A stretch of 64,000 nt of DNA from Nematostella vectensis (lineage: Eukaryota; Cnidaria; Anthozoa; Actiniaria; Edwardsiidae). Made by a program: the position numbers and the translations under genes. Each line of letters starts with the position of its first letter. Positions within the stretch are counted from its first letter, which is position 1. Location of the stretch: contig NC_064036.1 in NCBI RefSeq assembly GCF_932526225.1, positions 3,845,501-3,909,500 of the forward strand, in the 5' to 3' direction. Below, piece by piece: positions 54,964-64,000 of this stretch. The notes under the pieces were generated by a model. That model saw only the letters and a list, made by a program, of their open reading frames with translations. It did no database searches and was not told the origin of the DNA.

Positions 54964-57900
54964 TCAAACCCTATTAATATTACATATTATCTTATGGTCA
55001 CTCTTCCAGGCTGCTAGTTGACACTCTCTAGAGCAATACACTTCTAAACACTTGGCGCACCGCTTAAGCTTCTCACCCTCACCTCCCATACAGTGTCCAC
55101 ATCGGCGAATGGGTTCATATCCTACATGCTTTCGATATTTCGCAAGAATCTGAGATTAAAATGCACATGTCTTACACAAATAGTTGTGTGATCTCATTTT
55201 CTCTTACCATATATACCGACTTCTTATGTTTACATCCGATGCCCACTCAAATTCATAGCTGTCTTTTTATTTGGGCATTGGCTTTGAGAACATGGACATT
55301 ATGTGCATGTGTGCAAACAGTTTTATTAAAATTGGAATGGGTTGCATACTGTAGCTCAATTTTTTGAGTTAAATATACAGATAACCAGATAAGTTGTCAT
55401 GGACTTGCCATATGGATTGGCGCTTATAAAGAAAAATATCAATAATGTTCACACATATGAGAAACACACAATGCAAAATCTTATCTTGTTGCTTGTTTGC
55501 AACCAAATTAATTTTTCCAGTCGCATTTCTAAAAATCAAGTCACAAATGCATTTACAGTCGATAGCATGGAGCCATTGTAAAATGTAATACTTACTTCAG
55601 CAAATAATAGTCGTTTAACATCATCACTTCTATCTTTTCTGTAGCAATAAGCTATATCAGTCAGCGCAACATGGTATTCCCCCAGCTCTAACAAGGCCTT
55701 GGCTCGCCGGAATACTGTCTTGTGCAGAATATTACGTGCTACAAAGTTATCTGCAATGAGCAATCATTCATTCTTTTAGAAAGGGATAATAACGAGGCAT
55801 TCAAACAAGGATAATGCTACAGTTTAATACAAGGTATATTAGAGTATTCTTAGATAATCCCCCAAAATTGTCTGCTTTTTTAACAACTCCAGCAAGAAAT
55901 GTGATTGCTCATAGTATGACCGTAAAAGAAATAACACAAACCACATGTGCTGATTAATGGCGACTTGTCTTGGCTCAGATTTTGAGATAATGTGTTTTAA
56001 ATTTCTTTAAGAGCTGGCAATAAGTATCATTCCTCTACCCAAAGTGAACAGTGCTAATAAACTCTTTTATTAAGAACCTTTTTTCATAAGAATGTCCAGG
56101 CTGAGCTTTCACCAAATTTTAAGAACATGCCGAGGCTCAGATAGCAGAAGATGCTAAAATGCAGAATCAAATTGTGATCATACAGTAGTAACAACCTTAT
56201 TACTGCTATTGATCCAATTGATCATTAGTGTAATTCTCTTCCTAATATTTCTTGGGTATTATATTCTTGTATGCACTAAAATTTAATAACATAGTTAAGA
56301 ACATATTCAGCCTTGAAATGTCCCAAAAATAAGAACAGCCCAGCCTCAACTGAAAATTAGACTTTCTTATAAAAAAGAGTTTAGCTCCTGATACATATAT
56401 ACTGTACCAGAGAGATATGTACCTTCAAGGCACCCTGCGATCGCCCTGGTGCAGTCATCTGCTGCAGCCTGCCACTTCTAGGCTAACTTATAAAAAGCTA
56501 GTAACATATGTACCTTCAAGGCACCCTGCGATCGCCCTGGTGCAGTCATCTGCTGCAGACTGCCACTTGTAGGCTAACTTATAAAAAGCTAGTAACATAT
56601 GTACCTTCAAGGCACCCTGCGATCGCCCTGGTGCAGTCATCTGCTGCAGACTGCCACTTGTAGGCTAACTTATAAAAAGCTAGTAACATATGTACCTTCA
56701 AGGCACCCTGCGATCGCCCTGGTGCAGTCATCTGCTGCAGCCTGCCACTTCTAGGCTAACTTATAAAAAGCTAGTAACATATGTACCTTCAAGGCACCCT
56801 GCGATCGCCCTGGTGCAGTCATCTGCTGCAGACTGCCAGTCCCTGTTATTAATGTAGCATTGGGCGCGGTTGCTGTACAACACTGAAGGTAGGACCCACC
56901 TTACAAAACAAGTAATGAATAAAAGTTATATAATATTGTGTGATTAGAATAGCTAAAAATACATACTAACTAACACTCATGGCATTTAATGAGAAATTAA
57001 TTTGTTCTATTTTTGCCTAAAAACAGGCTAGTGACATTTCAACCATTAGCCCCTATTGGTGCAAGGGCTAAAGAGTGGGGGCTGATCATAACCAACAGTT
57101 TTTAAAGTTACAGATGTCTTCCACAATCCATTTCTATAAAGTCTTTTCCAATCCCATAAACCTACTGTCCCACTAGCCCTATGGTACTTGGAGTCTATTT
57201 TATCAAAGTATTCCCTGGAACAGCCCAACTTGCATGTGCAAGTCACCTTGTACCAATAGAGAAACTACAACTCAGATGCAAATGTTAAGGTGCCTCACCA
57301 CACAGCGGTTGCCTGGTGACGAGTGACAGGCCTCTTCATTGGGGGACAAACTTCAAGTGCTGAGGTGTAAATCTTTATAGCTTCTACATAACACCCCTGT
57401 TTAAACTTTTTATTGCCAGCGTCCTTCAGATTTAGTGCCTCTTCACCATCATGCTGCTTTGCAACTTGAAGAGGATTTTTTGAATAGACAGTTTCTTCCT
57501 TAGTCCAGTCTCTAGAAGAGATAACAAATTATTAAGCTTTTGCAAAGTTTGTATATAGAATAGCACAAAGCTACCAACTAAAACCTTATTAACTCATGTA
57601 TAATGCACACTTATGTAAAATACACACATTAATTTTAAAGGTAATTTTCAAGTAAAAAAGTGTGCTACCTGAGTAAATATATATTTTTTGTTTAAATGGC
57701 TCACTGCCTTTTATGTCCCTAATTAACTTAGGCAGCAAGTTCCACACAGAAGGCCCGGCATGGGCAAAGGCCCTGTCGTCAAAGGTATGGTACAGTACTG
57801 TATGTTTCATGTTCCCACTGTCAGCCTTAGTAGTTATGGCAGATTGAGTGATAGTCAAGGATTCTTTATAGCTTACAAAAGAAATTCTAATCCCAATCCA

Positions 57901-60900
57901 AATTAGCCCCCATTAGTGCACATGAAACACACATACATATCTACTGGAGGACATACCTTCCAATGTGCTGTTTAAGTTTCTGTCTGAGCAATGTAACTTT
58001 TGGCCCAAAATCAATCTGTGTACACAAAAAATTGAATGCTAACAAAAACCTTCAGCTTCACACAAATAAGGTGAAAACAACTGATTGATGCAACACATTT
58101 AGCTAGCTGATTCCACAACATCCAGAAAGCCAATGATTCTATTTGTAAGCATGATTTATTCACCACAATCAGTAAGCCTAATTTTTCATCACATCAAGTT
58201 ATACAGTTGTAGCGTATTTTTTCACCACATGCAGTTTACCTATTAATTGGCAAACACAATATACATCTAATTTATTGCTAGCTAAATGCCTGTAGGTATA
58301 TACTCACATCATAATAGGAGCATAAGAGTGTCAGGTGTAGGGGTCTCAGTCCTGCCTCTAGTAACTTCTGACTACCAAGAGGGGACTCAGCTACGTTAAT
58401 TATGGTGTTTACAGTCGCGTCTTGGATCTATAAGCAGAACAGAGACAATCCTATCAAAAACTGTTTATGTACTGTCTGAGATGACTTCTTTCCTTTCTTA
58501 CCGCAGATTCAGAGGAGAACATCAGTGCACACAAAGTTTTTATCAGATCCTAAAGAGAAAAAACAGCTATTATTGCATGCATTTTTTATAAGCATTTAAG
58601 TATATGCTTATATGTTTGATAAAATCAATGCTCTGAACTATGCACAAAGAAATATTAAAGGGAAGAAAAATTGATGTGAGGCCACAATGCAAGACTTTTG
58701 TAAGGGGCGGGGGGGGGGGGGGGAGGGGCAAAAAAGGTAAGTGCTTTTAATGCATGTTTTATGTTACAATGCATGATGCATGTTAGAAAAATCCTGTCTC
58801 TTTTCTTTTACTGCTTATTCTATCCTTAAAGTAAGGGGGCCAAAGGACCCCTTGAGGGGTGTGCATGTTACAATGGGGTTATAAACTACCACAAAATCTA
58901 AGACAATTTGATTTTCTTTCTGTTCACTATATTATTCCTATTTAAGGAGGGGTCAAAGCACCATTAGTCCAGCCCCGCCCCTAGAAGGGTACCCCTCCTC
59001 CCCTCAGAATGCAATGATAAAGTACATACTAAGTTCTTGACTACTTCTTCTCTCACTCGCTCTGCATGTGACGAAAGCACAAAGGCCAGACCAATGTGGC
59101 TCTTGACTAGTTTAAAGTCAGGGTACCTCACTGTAAAACATCATGGTAAGGTTAGATGATACAAACACAAATGGGTACGACTCAATTTTCTGCAAAGACC
59201 CAATGATGTCCATGGTGGTAGATCTAGATCGTCATTTTCACTCTCATACTTAAAGGTCAAATATTCTGTCATTTTATGCTCCAGCTCAATACTGAGCCAT
59301 TCAAGCATCCATTTCCATTGGCTTATTAATCCAAGTAACTGAGATACAGTAGTACTTTGATCAATATTCACTTCGATTGTTGATTTTTTATTCTTTTTAT
59401 TTGAAAATAGACCATCTTTTCAAATTAAAACATAACAAAAAAGGGGTATGGGTTGACTGATATTCTTAAAGGTCCTTTAGCCTCCTATACAGGCACCACC
59501 AGGTAACAAAAAAGGAATCTATATATGGGAGCCCTGAAGTAAACTAGGGGTGCAAATGAGTTCAAGGCATAACAGGTAGAAGTTAGTCAAGTCTGTCTGT
59601 GTTCAGTCCTTTACAGTATGTATGTTTCCTTGTGGATAGGTTTAAACCACAAATTCAGTACTTCTATGTGTAAAAACTTGGCCTGTATCACTGGACAACT
59701 TAAAAGCTATAGGCAAGCTTCCCCTTAGTTGTATATACTAATCAAACAATATGTTTTCTTTAGCAGCTATATACTTACACCCTCTTCCTAGACATGTGAC
59801 AATATCATAGCTCTCGACCATCTGCCAGGCCAGGTCTTCCTTTAAACAAAGGGTGGATATGATGTAGGTGCATGCATCAGCCATAAGAGCATCTTGCTCC
59901 AAGATGGCGGGGGTCTTGGCCCACTTTCTAAGGGCCTTTGATATGGCTGGGTCCTTGGCTATTATGTATCTGTGTCTGTCATTCTGGTCACCTATCTGCA
60001 GGAAAATAAGACAATGTAAAATACAAATCAGGAAAAAGGAAAAAGTCACAAATCTGGCTAATCTTTAGTGGTGAAACTCTTGAAATGTTTCTTTAACAAT
60101 TAAAATTATGAGCAGCATTATTCTCAGAGAGTACAAAAGTCTATGGAGCAATTTGGGCATCTTTTGTTAGCTGTGTCTTGCTTTTCCTTCTGAATAAATT
60201 ACAAAAAGCCCAAATGGTCATGTTCGTGAACCAGAAGAATGAATACAATTTACCAAAAACTGGAATTCGACTTTGCCAAATTTTTGTCTTTTTGCCCTGA
60301 AGAAGTCTTATTAAAGACGAAAATTTGGCAGAGCCGAATTCCAGTTTTTGGTGTATTGCTTTGCCTTCTGCTACCATACACTTGGCCATCCATACCTTCA
60401 TGATGATATGAGCAGAGGTTATCTGGATTTTTGAACACCATTTCTTGAGCACGACATAGGGTATTGTCTTTTCCTTAGGATGCCTGTCCACATACACTTT
60501 GTTCTCCTCCATAGACTCAGCATAGACCACAGGACGGGCATCGTGAACTTCACGCAAGGCCTCTAACTGGTAACGCATAAGTCCCGCATGAAACTGTTTA
60601 AAAATCTGTTTATGATAGTTATCTTTCAGCATGAAGTTGCCAAGTGTGGTAAGACCACCACAAAAGATCAGTCTCTCACACGCTTCCAGACTTTGGAAGC
60701 AGAGTGGTCTCAATGTAACCAAAACAGGAAATGATGCGAGAAGATCAATGCTTCCACTCATAAACTCAAGCAGAACCTCAACGGTACCAGACTCAACAAT
60801 GCTTTTCATGTAGGTCGTATTGGGTTCCAAGTAATCCACGATATGTTTCGTGATCATAAGGCAGTGAAAATAGACAGACTTCCATGGGATATCGCCATCG

Positions 60901-61440
60901 CACGTGAGGTCAGATGGAAGGCGAATCTTCAATATCCTTCTCATCAAATGGAGGATATTGCGGTGATACAAGGATGTCAGAAAGTCCCAGTGGTTGCTCA
61001 AGCCATATTTCTAAAAGAGAAGTGTCAGGAGATATGTAATCACTCACAGACTTTCTTTGGATTCCTTTAAGATGAATAAGCAAACATACAGATCATGCAC
61101 ATGGTATGATTAGAATACTTTAAAAAAAACTATTGGAATTTGAAATTTAGTGGATCTATTACAACAAAAATAAAGCAACACAAAAACAACAGATTAACCT
61201 GCCCTTTACCTGTTCTGCTTCGTCTTGATATTGTACAGCTCGAGCTATTTCGTGCACTGTGGTCACTTGTGCGTTCAGTAGCTCTTCGTTACGTCCAAGC
61301 GAAAGTTGGAGCGCTTCTAGGGGACACTCGCCGCCACCCAAGTAGGCGAAAAAACGCTCAGCTTCCCGTTTCGTGTTTTTTTCAGAGCTACAACTCCTAA
61401 GGACGCGTTTTAATATCCCTGCAGTGTTGATGGTGTCCAT
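54964..61440 (-). CDS. TPR and MYND zinc-finger protein, 11 exons, 685 residues
   Basis: Minus-strand gene; all phases agree. Exons: 61210-61440, 60396-61010, 59779-59995, 59030-59130, 58502-58549, 58308-58427, 57957-58015, 57299-57511, 56787-56899, 55596-55750, 54964-55149. The first ~440 residues are helical and Leu-rich, with stretches like YMKSIVESGTVEVLLEFMSG and TIINVAESPLGSQKLLEAGL that suggest armadillo-like repeats (inferred). TPR motifs follow: DAGNKKFKQGCYVEAIKIYT (exon 8), VLYSNRAQCYINNRDWQSAA (exon 9) and RRAKALLELGEYHVALTDIA (exon 10). The last exon encodes a MYND finger: CGHC, CAKC, YCSREC, then HKIIC. MYND and TPR modules mediate protein binding, so an adaptor or co-chaperone-like role is plausible; I cannot name an orthologue. 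Exon 9 must start at 56899, as the nearer AG at ~56886 breaks the frame. Confidence 0.88.
56055..56397. mobile_element. MITE with ~45-bp terminal inverted repeats, in intron 9 of the TPR/MYND gene
   Basis: The left end TAAACTCTTTTATTAAGAA and the right end TTCTTATAAAAAAGAGTTTA are inverted, and similarity continues inward (CCAGGCTGAG versus the complement of CAGCCCAGCCTC). No ORF is present. Possible TA target duplication. Fragments occur at 25638 (and its duplicates) and 48015. Confidence 0.7.
56404..56835 (-). repeat. Five-copy 91-bp array derived from the exon 9 / intron 9 junction of the TPR/MYND gene
   Basis: Junctions GAAG|GTACAT recur at 56787 (true exon end), 56696, 56605, 56514 and 56423, exactly 91 bp apart. 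Each unit carries ~52 bp of exon 9 (TGGCAGTCTGCAGCAGATGA and following), the donor and ~39 bp of intron. The added intron piece ends CCTACAAG just before the exon-derived part, so each unit also offers an AG upstream and looks like a small pseudo-exon. Confidence 0.93.
58704..58729. repeat. Poly-G tract in an intron of the TPR/MYND gene
   Basis: A run of G broken by single C and A, on the plus strand, between exons 4 and 5. Length is likely variable or mis-sequenced. Confidence 0.8.
60222..60358 (+). mobile_element. Penelope terminal fragment with inverted halves and a hammerhead-like core
   Basis: The left half (CAAAAACTGGAATTCGACTT to TGTCTT) is the complement of the right half (AAAGACGAAAATTTGGCAGA to CCAGTTTTTG), a foldback typical of Penelope-like ends. 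The core at 60293-60330 reads TGCC, CTGAAGA, A, GTCT-loop-AGAC, GAAA, TTTGGCA, and matches the hammerhead layout with a minimal stem III. It lies in intron 2 of the TPR/MYND gene, just past the donor at 60395. Confidence 0.65.
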
Positions 61441-61989
61441 TTTGGGCTCTTTTTCCGGTTAAAATACTATGTACAGTGTAGGTCACTTTCAAAAATTCAC
61501 TCACACGGAGGAAAACAAATGTAGCGCGAGGCATTTCGGGATATATGCACAGGGATACCAAAGGAAGCAAAAATATGTAAGTTCGCATTATAATTTTACT
61601 TTGTTATAGTTTTGTCTACAATGTTCTTGTGATGGTGTTGTGTTAGATTTTGTCGGTTTTTCTTCAAAATACAATTTTTGTACAAAATACATTTTTTGTC
61701 GGTTTTTCTTCAAAATACAATCTGAAAACACCCCATTCCCGACACCAAAACTGAAGTCAGTATCACTTGTCCTTTTTAAACAAATGTAGAATACTTTGAA
61801 CTTATTATCTTGACGGATTACTGGGTAACTTTCATAAATTGAAACACCGGTCCATTTCTTACCTTACCCGACTGTCCATGGACATTTAGACCCCCGGGAC
61901 ATTTAGCGCCCCGGGCATCAGGGATGCTCGTCGGGAAGTTCGAAAAATACCCCTAAAAATAAAAAAAATTTAAAAGAAAAAGTCGAAAA

Positions 61990-62340
61990 CAACGCATAGT
62001 TTTTTTGTTTTTTTTTTTATTTAACGATATTTCGGCAGGCTTATATACCTGCCTTCTTCGTGTTATAAATGAGTGGCGGGCATGTTACAGCTAGTATATG
62101 TACAAAATTTATAGATGATTAACTAACAAAAAATAAAAATAGTGATTGAGTAAGGAGTGATAAATAGGGTGGTGTGGATTACTAAACGGTTTCTTCACGC
62201 CGGTTGACGCCACCGGCTTAGAGAGTGCCAGCGCTTAGAGCGAGCTATCAGTGTGGCTTCTGTGTGTCGTGTAATTTCATAATCAACTGTCGACGCAGAC
62301 CACAAGTTCCGGCGCACACCAGCAGATAGAGGCTGTCCGG
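61990..62340 (-). mobile_element. Probable second Penelope-like relic
   Basis: On the minus strand, GAAGAAGGCAGG, a loop, then CCTGCCGAAATATCG has the stem-II-plus-GAAA layout of Penelope hammerheads, with a damaged CUGA. Upstream minus-strand translation gives coherent stretches such as STVDYEITRHTEATLIARSK, which may be the decayed C-terminus of its protein. The family differs from the 42-kb element. Tentative. Confidence 0.35.
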
Positions 62341-62587
62341 TGTTTTTTTTTTTTTTACCTTTTTCCTAAAAAAAAAAAATCCGGAAACCAAAAATTGCTA
62401 CCCTAAAAAAATACCCCAGAAGCCCTAGATACCATTTCTGAGAGAAAAGCCTTTTTTTTCTCGGATACCCCTAAAAAATACCTGAGGTCCGATTTTGACC
62501 CCTAAAAATACGACGAGCATCGATATGAGATCAAATATTGCATCGAACCTGTGAACCGTGAACCCTAAACAGCTAAAACAGCACTAA

Positions 62588-62998
62588 GACCCTGTCCCCA
62601 CGTATCCGTTTTCGTTTAAAAACGCAACCTTTTCGTTACGGATACGGGTATCGTCCACACGTAAACGCGAAAACGATAACCGAAAACGGAACGATTTGAA
62701 AACGATCTCCAGAGTGGAACAATTTGAAAACGATAACCTATCGGTGCCGTGGGGACGGACGAAAACGGAACCTTTCGAAAACGATGGCCTGATTCGCAGT
62801 GCGCGCGCGATGTAAACAAGCAAAATACTGGGACTACGCATGCGCTGTAGAGCTTGTTATCGTTTTCGTATCGTTTTTGCGTTTTCGTGGGGACGGGTCG
62901 TATCAAAATAACAACGCTTCGTGTGGACGCGGATCTTTTTGAAAACGGAACAAAAAGGTTGCGTTTTCAAACGAAAACGGATACGTGGGGACAGGGTC
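62588..62998. mobile_element. Harbinger-like MITE, 411 bp, TAA target duplication
   Basis: The terminal inverted repeats GACCCTGTCCCCACGTATCC and its complement extend ~45 bp (on into GTTTTCGTTT and AACGCAACC). It is flanked by TAA on both sides (62585-62587 and 62999-63001), the 3-bp TWA duplication typical of PIF/Harbinger. The interior is built from many GAAAACG words and has no ORF. Confidence 0.8.
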
Positions 62999-63133
62999 TA
63001 AATCTAAATATAGTCTTCATACCATTACGTCATCGACAACAAGAATCATCACGTGATTTCTCCCCTCGCATTATTATTAGCGCCATCTTGTGGATCTTAC
63101 GTTTTGCGCCAGACTCTTCGTGTTTCAAGCTAG

Positions 63134-64000
<867 letters not shown>

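Noticed and set aside
57589-57858. Minus-strand 89-codon frame in intron 7 of the TPR/MYND gene
   Set aside because: Its NLLPKLIRDI-like words suggest a decayed retroelement tail, but it is too short to call and lies between two well-supported exons without splice support.

Overview
This window is nuclear DNA from an animal, most likely a cnidarian and probably an anthozoan. The evidence is intron-rich genes with GT-AG introns, mostly of 80-900 bp, and an XRN1 gene closely similar to the human protein. There are also young tandem class A GPCR duplicates, and Penelope-like, Ty3-type, SINE and MITE elements. The taxon is an inference from gene and repeat style; no species-diagnostic sequence was available to me.

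Layout. (1) 38-23756, plus strand: XRN1, the cytoplasmic 5'-3' exoribonuclease, lacking only its first ~70 codons, which lie upstream. I could join 40 exons with every splice phase agreeing (5,079 nt, 1,692 residues plus stop). A nearly intact, very young Ty3-type LTR retrotransposon (1576-5730) sits antisense in intron 3. (2) 24.3-25.2 kb: tandem repeats, a long imperfect hairpin and a possible 75-residue membrane ORF. (3) 25275-37857: a nested duplication carrying four copies of one class A GPCR on the minus strand. Copies 1 and 3 are intact; copies 2 and 4 share one nonsense codon. (4) 37179-39653: a long-TIR element that encloses a possible three-exon secreted-protein gene. (5) 42163-43545: a 5'-truncated Penelope-like element encoding the end of a reverse transcriptase and a GIY-YIG endonuclease. 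(6) 43.6-51.6 kb: gene-poor and repeat-rich. (7) 51653-52747, plus strand: a different, intronless class A GPCR. (8) 54964-61440, minus strand: an 11-exon gene (685 residues, all phases agree) with TPR repeats and a C-terminal MYND zinc finger. (9) 63179 onward, plus strand: the first coding exon of GABARAP (ATG8 family), running off the window.

Most unusual pattern. Four separate minisatellites, three in XRN1 introns (after exons 3, 14 and 27) and one in the TPR/MYND gene (after exon 9), begin exactly at an exon 3' end. Each repeats the exon tail together with its 5' splice site, so each is a ladder of decoy donors directly downstream of the real one. A fifth array (19299-19499) triplicates the sequence abutting a 3' splice site. 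The four genes identified with confidence have unrelated jobs (mRNA decay, signalling, an adaptor-like protein, autophagy) and show no operon-like organisation.
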